Part shown: one piece after another, positions 42,392 to 51,217 of the stretch
How the letters are laid out: each line of letters begins with the position of its first letter
How positions within the stretch are numbered: the first letter of the stretch is position 1
Assembly (NCBI RefSeq): GCF_002897295.1
Contig: NZ_BEXF01000011.1
Span: forward strand, 163,300-227,299
Reading direction: 5' to 3'
Length of the DNA: 64,000 nucleotides
Source: Brevibacillus reuszeri
Lineage (GTDB): Bacteria; Bacillota; Bacilli; Brevibacillales; Brevibacillaceae
Notes under the pieces: generated by a model
Database searches by the model: none
What the model saw: only the letters and a program-made list of their open reading frames with translations
Told to the model about the DNA's origin: nothing
Position numbers and translations under genes: made by a program

Positions 42392-43207
42392 TTAGGTGAT
42401 ACCTTTATTTGACCATAAAAATCGGGGCAGACGGCTGAGTGTAGCGGGAAGAACGCTCACATGATCTTCTCCCGTAAATTTTATCCACTCCAGATGCAGC
42501 CCTTTGTCTACGAGCGGACTCAGAGCCTCGGCGACCTCTTCGGCACCTTTCAGCATATCCTCAAGTTCCTCTGCGCCAATGGTCAGCAAGAGATGACGCT
42601 GCTCCTCACCTTGCCAGTGTGCTTTAAACTGTTCCAGCTCCTTTAGCACCTCGTTATTACCCCACCAGACGGAAGGGCTACCAGAAGCATAATGTGTGAA
42701 CAGATGCGGTCTCGTGAACAAGGCATGCAGCGTAAGCAATCCCCCAAGGGAATGTCCTACAATTAATTGCCGGGCGGGATCAATTGGCAATTCCTTGGCG
42801 ATGGTGGGCATTAATTCTAACTCGAGAAAATCAAGAAACTGATCTGCCTCTCCAGTTGGCGGCCACGGCCTGCCACCCGGTCGCTCGGGAAGCGCTGCTC
42901 GGTCGACCTGCATCGTAAAGTCGCGGCAACGACGCTCCATATCAAATGGCTCTTTTGATGGATAACCAATCCCAACCACCAAAATGGGGTCATAGCCCTT
43001 TGGCTTGCGTGTCTGCAGCTTGACTGCCTCGGCAAGAGTCTGAAATAGCGCATCACCGTCCAATGCATAAATGACTGCGTATCCGTTTGGCGCCGGTTCT
43101 TCTGTTGGCGTGGCAATCAAAATCCGATAATCCAGATTCTTGCTCGATGTCATCTGATATTCAAAGCAATGCTGCGGGATATGAGGTCTTTCTGTTATTT
43201 TGCTCAT
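42392..43207 (-). CDS. besA: Siderophore trilactone esterase, BesA/IroE-like
   Basis: An alpha/beta hydrolase of 271 residues in the esterase D / Fes-IroE group. The nucleophile elbow is QLIVGHSLGGLLTLHALF (Ser near 152), with RRCRDFTMQVD and a C-terminal His in FTGEDHVSVLP. Such enzymes open the trilactone of bacillibactin- or enterobactin-type siderophores in the cytoplasm to free iron. It overlaps the FeuA-like gene by four bases (ATGA), so the two are coupled, which supports an iron-siderophore role. It contains no signal peptide. Confidence 0.8.
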   Translation of the reverse strand: MSKITERPHIPQHCFEYQMTSSKNLDYRILIATPTEEPAPNGYAVIYALDGDALFQTLAEAVKLQTRKPKGYDPILVVGIGYPSKEPFDMERRCRDFTMQVDRAALPERPGGRPWPPTGEADQFLDFLELELMPTIAKELPIDPARQLIVGHSLGGLLTLHALFTRPHLFTHYASGSPSVWWGNNEVLKELEQFKAHWQGEEQRHLLLTIGAEELEDMLKGAEEVAEALSPLVDKGLHLEWIKFTGEDHVSVLPATLSRLPRFLWSNKGIT

Positions 43208-44226
43208 GGCTGAAGGAACCTCACCACATCGTCAATCACTTTTCCGTGTGCAATAAAGCCGCCGCTCAGCCAATAGTCCTTTGACGTTTCAAATACGTGA
43301 CCGTTTTTCACTGCGGGAACATTCTTCCACACTTCACTTTCACGCAGCTCATTGAAATAGCGATCTCCCTGATTGCCATCGTTGACGAGAAAAATATAAT
43401 CAGCATCCAGCTCAGGCAAAATTTCAAAGGAAACCTCCAGAGCCCCGTCTTTCACTATGTCGCTTTGCTCGAAGCCCAAATCATGCTTCAGCACATAGCC
43501 GCTGAAATAATTGCTATTCATGAAAAACATGCCTTTTGCATTAAAACGAATGATCGCTGCTTTTTTCCCCTTTATTTTCCCTTCCAGCATTGCCCTTGCA
43601 CTTGCAGCCCTGTCGGCATAGTTTTTTATCGCCTGCTCTGCCTTGTCCGACTCATCAAGCAGTTTTCCTAGAGTACGAAGTGAGCTGTTCAAATCAGTTG
43701 TTGCGCTCTTGAATACATACGTCGGAGCGATCTTCGCATATTTTTCATACGCACCACTCTCGGATGCATACGAATTGTGCAAAATAATGAGCTCCGGCTG
43801 CGAATCCAGAACCGCCTCAAAAGAAGGCAGCCCGCCAGCAAAGCTAATCTGCGGCACACTGCCGAGCTGATCCTGCAAATATTCTTGCGGGCTTACGCCG
43901 TTGGACCATTGCATCGTCGGCTTGATCCCCAGCGTAACCAGGGAATCCTCCATGATCGGGGCAAGGATTTTAGCTGGCTTGGATGGAAGCGTCACGTCAT
44001 GACCAAGCTCGTCCTTTATCGTCAGTGGGTAGACGCTCGCTTTTTCTTCCGTATTCTTGGCCGCATCTGTCGACTTGGTCGGTGCTGCTGCCTCCTGTTT
44101 GGCGCCTTGCACGTTGGCTGTATTCGTGCTGCATGCGGCAAGCAGTCCTGATACCAGCACCAGGACCGAAGACACGACGAGCAACTTGCGAGTATTTCGC
44201 CGCCGCTGGTTAACCTTGTTTATCAT
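43204..44226 (-). CDS. Iron-siderophore ABC transporter substrate-binding lipoprotein, FeuA-like
   Basis: A 340-residue lipoprotein of the class III (FhuD/BtuF) binding-protein fold. The signal peptide ends in a lipobox LLAAC (Cys32), followed by an Ala/Thr/Lys-rich linker and two lobes. The fold markers TIKDELGHDVTLPSKPAKILAP, QPELIILHN and the interlobe helix LRTLGKLLDESDKAEQAIKNY are visible. ATG 44226 has GAGGGGG upstream, and a Fur box lies 17-31 bases before the start. No permease or ATPase gene follows; it may borrow components encoded elsewhere. Confidence 0.9.
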   Translation of the reverse strand: MINKVNQRRRNTRKLLVVSSVLVLVSGLLAACSTNTANVQGAKQEAAAPTKSTDAAKNTEEKASVYPLTIKDELGHDVTLPSKPAKILAPIMEDSLVTLGIKPTMQWSNGVSPQEYLQDQLGSVPQISFAGGLPSFEAVLDSQPELIILHNSYASESGAYEKYAKIAPTYVFKSATTDLNSSLRTLGKLLDESDKAEQAIKNYADRAASARAMLEGKIKGKKAAIIRFNAKGMFFMNSNYFSGYVLKHDLGFEQSDIVKDGALEVSFEILPELDADYIFLVNDGNQGDRYFNELRESEVWKNVPAVKNGHVFETSKDYWLSGGFIAHGKVIDDVVRFLQP

Positions 44227-44242
44227 AAAATGCCCCCTCTAG

Positions 44243-44257
44243 TGATAACCATTCTCA
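44243..44257. promoter_or_regulatory. Fur box upstream of the FeuA-like gene
   Basis: The minus strand reads TGAGAATGGTTATCA, matching the 7-1-7 Fur consensus TGATAATNATTATCA at 12 of 14 specified positions. It lies between the AraC gene's end and the FeuA-like start. Confidence 0.75.
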
Positions 44258-44267
44258 CACAAAGGAA

Positions 44268-45476
44268 TTATAAAGGCATCCCCCGTGTAACTCCATGGAC
44301 AGGAACAGGGGAGGGGGCTGGATTTTTCCCTGTTAGCATCAGTGACGTTTCTTCAAGTATCCGATTGACCGCAATCGCCGAATATTCGAACCACGGATTG
44401 GAGGGGATGACATACATCTGCCCACTCTTGATGGCATTCAGCCCTCTCCACTGTGTGTGATACTGCAAGGAAAGCCAGAACTTTCGTGTATCCGCATCCG
44501 GGCAAATCAACATGAGCATCCGGTCAGGATTAATGTGCAGCAACTGTTCGAGCGTGATTGATTCATTGCATCGTTTCGTGAGCTCGGGAATCGTCTGCAG
44601 TGCCAGATCCCGATACAGCACGTCGCGAATTCCTCTGTTGCTGTAGAGAAAGATTTGCTCGCCTGAGATACGCAGCGTGACAAACAGATCATCTCCGACA
44701 GCGTGGCTTATACTCTCCCTAGCTTGAACAACTCTGGACTCATAAGCGTCAATCCAATGCTCACAAAACTCTTGCTTGTCTAGTACCTCCGCTATTCGTC
44801 GCAATTGCTCTGGCCACTTCGTCGCTACCATTCTGACGCATTCGATCCCCGAGGTCATAAAACGATCACGAATACGGTCATCGTGATCATGCTTTACAAT
44901 CAGAAAGTCAGGCTTTGCGGCAATCAGCTGCCTGAAGCTTTCTTCCTCCCTGTCCATGTCGGGTCCGGAAGAGCCTACGCGCACCTTGATCCTGTCCCGG
45001 TAGTAATAGTGATAATAGGGGCTCCATTTGGGATCAAGTGGAGCTGCCACCGGGACGACGCCAAGCGCAAGCAGATTTCCGATGTCTGCCGAGGATGTGA
45101 CGGCTACCCGCTTGCGGGCAGCCCTGCTGTATGCAGAAGGAGAGATGCCCACTGCCTTCTTGAACTTTCTGCTGAAATAAAACTCATCGGTGTAGCCGAC
45201 CTTGCGCGCGACCTCATGCATATACAGATCCGAATCGCGAAGCAGCTTCTTGGCGTGCCCAATGCGCATCTCCGTCAAATAATCCATGACACTGTGCCCA
45301 TATGCTTTCTTGAACGCTTCTCCGAAATAGTTTGGACTGAGTCCGGTCAACTGCGCCAGATCATGGATTGACATGGCTTTAGCGAAATGGCCAGCCATGT
45401 ACGTACGAACCTCATCCAGTGACATGCGAGTAGTGGTGCCGTGCGCTTCGTTTTGGCTCTGCTCTTTTTTGGTCAT
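44268..45476 (-). CDS. AraC-family activator fused to a siderophore-binding domain, Btr-like
   Basis: A 402-residue regulator. Two AraC helix-turn-helix motifs lie near the N-terminus (about 20-120): AMSIHDLAQLTGLSPNYFGEAFKKAYG, then MHEVARKVGYTDEFYFSRKFKKAVGISPSAY. The rest (about 135-395) is a periplasmic-binding-protein-like fold (TSSADIGNLLALGVVPVAAPLD, KPDFLIVKHDHDD), as in B. subtilis Btr, which senses bacillibactin directly. Btr carries an extra N-terminal domain that is absent here. ATG 45476 has GGAGG nine bases upstream; the frame extends to 45515. A strong Fur box precedes it. It should activate the feuA-besA pair. Confidence 0.88.
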   Translation of the reverse strand: MTKKEQSQNEAHGTTTRMSLDEVRTYMAGHFAKAMSIHDLAQLTGLSPNYFGEAFKKAYGHSVMDYLTEMRIGHAKKLLRDSDLYMHEVARKVGYTDEFYFSRKFKKAVGISPSAYSRAARKRVAVTSSADIGNLLALGVVPVAAPLDPKWSPYYHYYYRDRIKVRVGSSGPDMDREEESFRQLIAAKPDFLIVKHDHDDRIRDRFMTSGIECVRMVATKWPEQLRRIAEVLDKQEFCEHWIDAYESRVVQARESISHAVGDDLFVTLRISGEQIFLYSNRGIRDVLYRDLALQTIPELTKRCNESITLEQLLHINPDRMLMLICPDADTRKFWLSLQYHTQWRGLNAIKSGQMYVIPSNPWFEYSAIAVNRILEETSLMLTGKNPAPSPVPVHGVTRGMPL

Positions 45477-45533
45477 ACATCCCCACCTCCTGTACGTTTC
45501 GATCGTAGCTACCAAGTTACTACTCTCTGATAT

Positions 45534-45548
45534 TGATAATCATTATTA
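45534..45548. promoter_or_regulatory. Fur box upstream of the AraC/Btr-like gene
   Basis: TGATAATCATTATTA matches the 7-1-7 Fur consensus at 13 of 14 specified positions. It is 58 bases upstream of the chosen start codon, where it would cover the promoter. Confidence 0.85.
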
Positions 45549-45613
45549 TAAATACTACATTAGTCCATTGCTCTGATTATGACAACCTTGGACAGTAATG
45601 CGCGGCGGACAAG

Positions 45614-45645
45614 CAAAAGGGGCAGTCAACTTAGTGACCACCCCT
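45614..45645 (-). terminator. Terminator of the nhaC-amidohydrolase-SMR operon
   Basis: AGGGGCAGTCA (45618-45628) pairs with TGACCACCCCT (45635-45645) through two G-U wobbles. On the minus strand it is followed by TTTTGC. Confidence 0.75.
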
Positions 45646-45705
45646 CTTCTTACAGTTGATTCATATTTTTCTCGGCTCACTCCGCAAGCCGTGTGTACTT
45701 CTTTT

Positions 45706-46044
45706 CTACATTTTCACCAGCGTCAGCCCTACCACAACAAATCCTAATCCCAACATAGCCTTCAGGGAAGGTACTTCTGCAAAAAACAAATAGGAAACGA
45801 CGAGCAAGGTCGCAATTTCTATTCCTTTTCCGACAGCCATAACAACAGTCATATTGTTTAAATATTTGTATCCGATTTTAAATCCCACACCGAGTAAAAG
45901 GTTGACGATAAAAAAGACAGGCAGTACATACAGCTGGTACTTTACAATATCCGAAAAGCCATCCCCCATGTACTTCACCTGAAAGGCAAATACTGAATTC
46001 GCCAGCAAAAAGGCAACAATCAAAATTACACCGGATAGTAGCAT
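45706..46044 (-). CDS. Small four-helix membrane protein, SMR/EmrE-like
   Basis: A 112-residue protein made of four hydrophobic helices, about the length of SMR transporters. The last helix LKAMLGLGFVVVGLTLVKM and the preceding AVGKGIEIATLLVVSYLFFAEVPS resemble the C-terminal half of EmrE/DMT-type proteins. The helix-1 Glu that binds drugs in EmrE is not obvious, so a specialised role is possible. It has a good AGAGGATG box before ATG 46044 and follows the amidohydrolase gene by 21 bases, suggesting a transporter tied to that enzyme's substrate or product. Confidence 0.65.
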   Translation of the reverse strand: MLLSGVILIVAFLLANSVFAFQVKYMGDGFSDIVKYQLYVLPVFFIVNLLLGVGFKIGYKYLNNMTVVMAVGKGIEIATLLVVSYLFFAEVPSLKAMLGLGFVVVGLTLVKM

Positions 46045-46065
46045 GGCATCCTCTTTATCCGTTCC

Positions 46066-47490
46066 TTATAAATATCCGTCCTTCATCATGTTGGCGATCG
46101 GCGTGTCCATTTTATGAAACGAGTCTTTCGCTCTTTCCGCCAGCTCTGCTGCCGCTTCATGCGCTTTTCTCACCGCTTGCTTTTCATTGACTGTTAAAAC
46201 CACGCGATTCTCCATGACGAACTTTCCGTCAATAATCACTGTCTCTACTTCGCTTCCTTTTGCAGAATAGATAAGATTCGGAATGATATTGCGAATCGGC
46301 TCCTGGATGATCGGAACAAGGTTGGGGCTGTCGAAATCAACAATGATGATGTCCGCCTTTTTGCCTTTACGCAAAGAACCGATCTCATGCTCCAAACCGA
46401 TCGCTTTTGCAGAATCGATTGTAGCCATGCGCAAGACCTTCCACGATGGGAAAACACGCGGGTCCTTCGATTTGCATTTGTTTAATATTGCTGTAAATTT
46501 CATTTCATTAAACATATTGTTGCAATTGTTGCCTGGCGCCTGATCTGATCCAAGTGCCAATCGATTGCTTACCTCCAAAAACTCGGCTGCAGGTGGAACG
46601 ATCCCGTCGATAATCCCGATGCTGCCTGAACACAGGATCATTGCGGCACCGGAGCGCCCAAGTACATGAGTTTCCTCGCGCGTGGCCTCTGTGAGGTGCA
46701 CAGCCATGAGACGCTCATCCAGATACTGAAGCTCTTCTAGGAAAGGAATGCTCCTCTTTCCATACCGTTTTACCATTTGATTGATTTCCCGATCTCCCTG
46801 AGCCACATGCATATGAATGTTTGTATCATATTTGTTAGCCAGCTCTTTTATTTCGAGCAGGAGCTCTTTTGACATCATATCTGGCCCCTGGGGACCCAAT
46901 AAGCAAGTGATGCGCCCATTCTCCCTTCCGTGCCATTCCTCGATGAGTGCAATATTTTCCTTCAGCTTTCGTTGTCCGATCGCCGGGTCGAATGTGTACA
47001 GCTCTCCCACTTTCACATCGCTCAGGTCATCTGGAAGCTCGTTCACCATATCGCAGACCCTTGCTCTTGTTCCAATCATGGCATGATTTTTTACAATCTC
47101 GCGCATCGGTTCGTCATAGTCGCAAAAGGTGGTCGTTCCCGCTTTAAGCCCTTCGATGATGTTGACCAAGGAACCTGCTACCCGATCTTCTGGTGTCAGC
47201 ACTTTGTGGAAGGGCCATAACCCTTTTTCCATCCAATTGTCCGTATCTTGAGACAAACCTCTCAGTAAGGCGATTCCAGAATGGGTATGGGCATCGATGA
47301 GTCCCGGCATGACGACTTTGTGATACGCATCTACATAGCGGTGGGCTTTGTAGTTTTTTACTACTTCTGACGTTTCTCCCACGACTTCAATGAGATTGCC
47401 TTTGATCCCAACAGCACCATTTTGAATGGCACCTACGCCTTCCCCTTCCATCGTAATCACGGTACCGTTGTAAATGATAATATCCAGCAT
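46066..47490 (-). CDS. Metal-dependent amidohydrolase (ATZ/TRZ-SAH deaminase-like)
   Basis: A 474-residue amidohydrolase of the cytosine deaminase/atrazine chlorohydrolase group. Metal ligands are visible as MPGLIDAHTHSGIALLRG, then NIHMHVAQGDREINQ, MAVHLTEA and LALGSDQAPGNNCNNMF with the catalytic Asp. The N- and C-terminal beta-sandwich of the composite domain is also present (YNGTVITMEGEGV, KGKKADIIIVDFDSPNL). It follows nhaC by 37 bases, with AGGAGG before ATG 47490. Substrates in this group include S-adenosylhomocysteine, guanine and triazines; which applies here is unknown. Confidence 0.87.
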   Translation of the reverse strand: MLDIIIYNGTVITMEGEGVGAIQNGAVGIKGNLIEVVGETSEVVKNYKAHRYVDAYHKVVMPGLIDAHTHSGIALLRGLSQDTDNWMEKGLWPFHKVLTPEDRVAGSLVNIIEGLKAGTTTFCDYDEPMREIVKNHAMIGTRARVCDMVNELPDDLSDVKVGELYTFDPAIGQRKLKENIALIEEWHGRENGRITCLLGPQGPDMMSKELLLEIKELANKYDTNIHMHVAQGDREINQMVKRYGKRSIPFLEELQYLDERLMAVHLTEATREETHVLGRSGAAMILCSGSIGIIDGIVPPAAEFLEVSNRLALGSDQAPGNNCNNMFNEMKFTAILNKCKSKDPRVFPSWKVLRMATIDSAKAIGLEHEIGSLRKGKKADIIIVDFDSPNLVPIIQEPIRNIIPNLIYSAKGSEVETVIIDGKFVMENRVVLTVNEKQAVRKAHEAAAELAERAKDSFHKMDTPIANMMKDGYL

Positions 47491-47527
47491 GTAAAAAAAC
47501 CTCCTTTTAATTTCGTTCCATTCCGTC

Positions 47528-49078
47528 TTACACTATCGTTCCAACGCTTTGCTTTACACTTGCCTTCCTTCTCACTTTTTTGTTCAAGATCCAGAATACA
47601 ATGACGATTAAAACAGCCTGTCCGAACAGACTCGGAATGGCTTGGCCTGTCATTCCTCCGATCAAAAATCCGCAGACTGTTGTCGCTGCAATAATGAGCG
47701 CATAAGGCAATTGCGTACGGACGTGCTCGATGTTGTCGCATGCGGCTGCCGTTGCGGTCATGACGGTGGTATCCGCAATTGGCGAGCAGTGGTTTCCAAA
47801 CAGGCCGCTGCTGATCACCGCACCGATAACTAACGGAAGCGACAAATCAAGGCTGTGTGCCATCGGAATGGCAATCGGCATGAGAATGGCCCAAACTCCC
47901 CACGAGCTTCCGGTCGCAAACGAAATGAGAGCTCCAATCACAAAAATGCAGGCTGGAACGATACTGACAGGTAAAAATCCATCAATAAGCTGGGTAATAT
48001 ATACACCCACACCCATTTTGCTAGTGACAGAGCCGATCGACCATACCATGACCAGGATCAGGGGGACATTCATCATCTGTTTGACCCCTTTTACCCAATC
48101 ATCTACAGATTGCTGAAAGGTTCGCAGACGAGTCACTATCGCCATCGTGGACGCCCCAACAGCTCCTGCCAAAAAACCGATGGAAATAGCAGTAACAATG
48201 TCTCCATTCAAGAAAGCGCCTACAAATCCGTTCTTACCAACCTCGCCCGTCCAAAAAATAACAAAGAAAATGCCGACAAAAAGAAGACACATAGGAACGA
48301 GGAAATTCCACAAGCTGGGACGATAGTCGGGAGGCAGCGGATTTTCCTCTTTTTCTGAGACCATCGGGATATCATTTTCTCCAATTAATTCCCCAGTCTC
48401 ATCAGCCCTTTTTTGGGCTTTGTACATTCCGCCAATATCAAAACCGGTGAGCACAACAAAGGAAACCGTAAGCATCGCAAACAATCCGTACAAATTAAAA
48501 GCGAGCATATCAAGGTAAACCGACCATGGATTGTCGCTTAACTGGAGAGCGACAAGCTGGGGAGCAATCAACCCTATGATAAAGGGTCCATAGCTGCTGA
48601 TGGGAGAAAAGGAAGCAAGCGGTCCGCCCATCGAATGAAGAATGTATGCCAGCTTTACCCTTGCGACTTTTACCTTGTCTGTGATGGGCCGCATCACTGT
48701 TCCCAAAATCAGAATGGGTTCTGTATAGGAAAACAAAAACGCGCATGCCCACGTCATCAGTTGAGCTTTTTTCTTTGTGTTAATTTTTTTGGTAATGATC
48801 CTGGCAAACGATTCGGCTGCTCCCGAAACTTTCAAGCTGTAGATAAATCCCCCGGCAAGGCAAACGAGAATGAGCAGCGATGCGTTTCCCTTATCACTGA
48901 CAGATGGGACCACGAAGTCGGAAATGACTCGGATGAGCCCTTCAATCGGATTCCACGCATGGAGGATCGTAGCGCCCACCCAAACACCTGCAAATAAGGA
49001 CAATAAGGTCTGCTTCGTTTTCAGAGCAAAGACAATGGCTACTAGCGGTGGTATGAGCGACAGAATACCGTACTCCAT
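47528..49078 (-). CDS. NhaC-family Na+/H+ antiporter-like transporter
   Basis: A 516-residue membrane protein with about twelve or more helices. It matches the NhaC family (SLFAGVWVGATI near the start, FSYTEPILILGTVMRPITDK, FATGSSWGVWAILMPIAIPMA, SGLFGNHCSPIADTTVMTATAAACDNIEHVRTQLPYA). Family members include Na+/H+ and malate/lactate antiporters and carriers of small organic ions. As first gene before an amidohydrolase it may import that enzyme's substrate rather than serve pH homeostasis. ATG 49078 follows GGGAGG. It is followed, across a 384-base gap, by the XRE-cupin regulator reading the same way. Confidence 0.87.
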   Translation of the reverse strand: MEYGILSLIPPLVAIVFALKTKQTLLSLFAGVWVGATILHAWNPIEGLIRVISDFVVPSVSDKGNASLLILVCLAGGFIYSLKVSGAAESFARIITKKINTKKKAQLMTWACAFLFSYTEPILILGTVMRPITDKVKVARVKLAYILHSMGGPLASFSPISSYGPFIIGLIAPQLVALQLSDNPWSVYLDMLAFNLYGLFAMLTVSFVVLTGFDIGGMYKAQKRADETGELIGENDIPMVSEKEENPLPPDYRPSLWNFLVPMCLLFVGIFFVIFWTGEVGKNGFVGAFLNGDIVTAISIGFLAGAVGASTMAIVTRLRTFQQSVDDWVKGVKQMMNVPLILVMVWSIGSVTSKMGVGVYITQLIDGFLPVSIVPACIFVIGALISFATGSSWGVWAILMPIAIPMAHSLDLSLPLVIGAVISSGLFGNHCSPIADTTVMTATAAACDNIEHVRTQLPYALIIAATTVCGFLIGGMTGQAIPSLFGQAVLIVIVFWILNKKVRRKASVKQSVGTIV

Positions 49079-49353
49079 TTAGTTAACCTCCCTTATGATC
49101 GTTTGATCTTCCTACGAAAAAGTTGTTCTCTCTTTCGGAGATGCGGCTCCTTTCGTTGTCGAAAAATTAATTACATTTAATATAATAGCAATTTCATTGT
49201 GTAATTCAAGATAAAAATAAATATAATTAATTTTTTATAATCTATATTTATATTCTTTTTATTCAGCTAATTACATCGATACTTTTCCCAATTTGAGCGA
49301 GTCTTGCCGTACAATTACGATTCCGGCCTAGGTATCTGTCTGCTTCACTGCAA
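49079..49353. other. Promoter-containing AT-rich gap upstream of nhaC
   Basis: This stretch is strongly AT-rich (49160-49260 in particular) and holds several possible -10 elements but no single convincing promoter. No open frame with a ribosome-binding site is present. The cupin regulator probably acts here. Confidence 0.4.
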
Positions 49354-49422
49354 CAAAAAACCCTCGTAGCCGACAACGTAAGCCTATCCATTCAGACAGA
49401 CTTTCCTCATCACCACGAGGGG
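49354..49422 (-). terminator. Branched terminator of the XRE-cupin gene
   Basis: CCCTCGT (49361-49367) pairs with ACGAGGG (49415-49421), closing a large loop. On the minus strand the loop itself forms a hairpin AAGTCTGTC/GATAGGCTT with two wobbles. T6 follows the outer stem. Confidence 0.7.
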
Positions 49423-49462
49423 CACATACCGATTTTTTGTTCATGCTCGGCCATATCGCACA

Positions 49463-50050
49463 TCAGCTTTCATCTACTGGTCCCCACGGCGTTCCCGTCC
49501 AGATGGCAACTGCGGGATCTTTTCCGGGATTCCGAAATGAATGGGGCTTGGTGCTGTCGAAATAAATACTGTCGCCTTGCTTCAAGACATATTTTTCATC
49601 GCCGATCGTAACCTCTATTTCTCCTTGCAAAACGATACCGCCTTCCTCCCCTTGGTGGGGCAGCAGCGGGACTTCTTCCCCGCGATCAGGGCTAACGGTA
49701 ATTTCAAAAAACTCAAGCTTTGTACCCGTTAGTGGAGCCAGCACTCGATATTTAACATTCGGATGCCTCATCGTCAGAATCTCTTGCTCTTCCCGTTTGG
49801 AGAAGAAAACAGAGTTTTTTTTGATTCCCTCAAAAAAATAAGAAAGGGATACATCGAAAATGATGCTTAATTTCCACAACGTATCCAGGGAAGGCTTGGC
49901 TTTTCCTCTTTCCATCTGGGAAACCATACTCTGGCTTAACCCGATTTTTTCTGCCACCTCATCCACTGTCAAATTCGACTCTTTTCTTTTTGAACGAATT
50001 CTCTCTCCGATGACACCAATCGGGAGTGCAAACTGATGTATGTCATTCAT
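49463..50050 (-). CDS. XRE-family regulator with C-terminal cupin domain
   Basis: A 195-residue regulator. The helix-turn-helix (about 14-70) reads IGERIRSKRKESNLTVDEVAEKIGLSQSMVSQMERGKAKPSLDTLWKL, and a cupin_2 sensory domain (about 110-185) contains VPLLPHQGEEGGIVLQGEIEVTIGDEKYVLKQGDSIYFDSTKPHSFRN. This is the PuuR/SinR-like layout, common next to amine, amino acid or nucleoside catabolic genes. It lies upstream of nhaC-amidohydrolase-SMR on the same strand but ends at its own terminator, so it likely regulates that operon in trans. Confidence 0.92.
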   Translation of the reverse strand: MNDIHQFALPIGVIGERIRSKRKESNLTVDEVAEKIGLSQSMVSQMERGKAKPSLDTLWKLSIIFDVSLSYFFEGIKKNSVFFSKREEQEILTMRHPNVKYRVLAPLTGTKLEFFEITVSPDRGEEVPLLPHQGEEGGIVLQGEIEVTIGDEKYVLKQGDSIYFDSTKPHSFRNPGKDPAVAIWTGTPWGPVDES

Positions 50051-50334
50051 TCCATTTATTTCCTCCTAATTAGGTTACCAATTTTTCACAAGGCAAAGTA
50101 GCAGACCGCAAACCACTACAGATAACCTTGTCCATCCGCTGATCAGCAGCCTAATCCGCATAACCACTTCACATATGTATTTAGGTTTATATCAATCAGT
50201 ATACCATTTGTTAAGTGACGATAGCATTACGGTAAAAATAATGCTCCTCGTAAATGGAGAGCCAGAATGCCACTCGACAGCCTGGGCTTTATCCATACAA
50301 ATCCATCTGTCTGACGAGTGATACCTGCTTTCCG

Positions 50335-50371
50335 TAAAAAAGAGTGCTGACCCAGACGGGTTCGAGCACTC
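50335..50371 (-). terminator. Terminator of the DNA alkylation repair gene
   Basis: GAGTGCT (50342-50348) pairs with AGCACTC (50365-50371), with an inner GACCC/GGGTT stem. T6 follows on the minus strand. It is the only feature I find in the 375-base gap 50051-50425, which otherwise holds AT-rich sequence. Confidence 0.9.
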
Positions 50372-50425
50372 CATATTCTTAGCTGCCTATGATGGCGCTT
50401 AGACTTCGTATCTATCAATCATCGT

Positions 50426-51133
50426 TTAACACCTTACATATTTGCGTTTGAAGCCAAGCTGGTTTTTATCTACTGCCTTTTGAATATTTTCAGAAGCGCT
50501 CAGAAACTTGCTTTTTCCATTGCCTTGCATGACCTCTACCGGACCTACGGCCTCTGCGGTCTCGACCGCCTTATCATGTAACGGCGTATAGGATACCGCC
50601 ACGGTGTACATAAATTGATTCATCGCGTATTTCGCTCGCTCAGGAGCTTCGTGAATCGTATTTTTTACCGTCTCAAGCATACCAGCAATTTTGCTTTCCG
50701 AAAATTCATTATCCTGGCGATTCCCCAAAAGCCAGCAGTAACAGCTCCAGCCCCCTGACATTCTCAGCTCTTCGCCACTGGCGATCCATTTATCGGCAAC
50801 CTCCTGAGCAATATCTGTTTCTGCCAAGGTTACGGCAACCACATAATCGGACAGCATGTAAAAATAAGCTGCATCTATCCAACGCTCAAAATCCGCCTCC
50901 GTCATTGCTTTTGGGTCTGCAATGATGCCGGCAAAGTACATGGCGTCGTAATTCCCTGTGGCGTAAAGCTGCTCAGCCAACGGTTGATTAATTTTTATCT
51001 TCTTCGCGATCGGTTTCATCTGGCCAGTCGCTACCCCAAAAAGCGGCTCATGGGCACCATTAGATACGTATATTTTCTTTGTTCGTTCCTTGCCCAGAGC
51101 TTCAAGCTCCTGCAAAACCGTTTCTACGTTCAT
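50426..51133 (-). CDS. DNA alkylation repair protein (AlkD-like HEAT fold)
   Basis: A 235-residue helical-repeat protein of the DNA_alkylation (AlkD/AlkC) family, whose enzymes excise N3- and N7-alkylated purines without flipping the base. The repeats include VATGQMKPIAKKIK, LYATGNYDAMYFAGIIADP, WIDAAYFYMLSDYVVAVTLAET and SGGWSCYCWLLGNR. This version is the YSSD-rich type common in Firmicutes in which catalytic activity is untested. ATG 51133 follows GGGAG at eight bases. It stands alone between two terminators or gaps. Confidence 0.8.
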   Translation of the reverse strand: MNVETVLQELEALGKERTKKIYVSNGAHEPLFGVATGQMKPIAKKIKINQPLAEQLYATGNYDAMYFAGIIADPKAMTEADFERWIDAAYFYMLSDYVVAVTLAETDIAQEVADKWIASGEELRMSGGWSCYCWLLGNRQDNEFSESKIAGMLETVKNTIHEAPERAKYAMNQFMYTVAVSYTPLHDKAVETAEAVGPVEVMQGNGKSKFLSASENIQKAVDKNQLGFKRKYVRC

Positions 51134-51217
51134 GGTTTCATACTCCCTTCTTTTTTGGCGGTTTTACTCGAATCGGACACTACTAGGCTGCTCTAAAAAG
51201 CTGAACTCCGGTTCGAC

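Noticed and set aside
50192..50418. Minus-strand frames downstream of the DNA alkylation repair gene
   Set aside because: They overlap a strong terminator hairpin and have no start signals.
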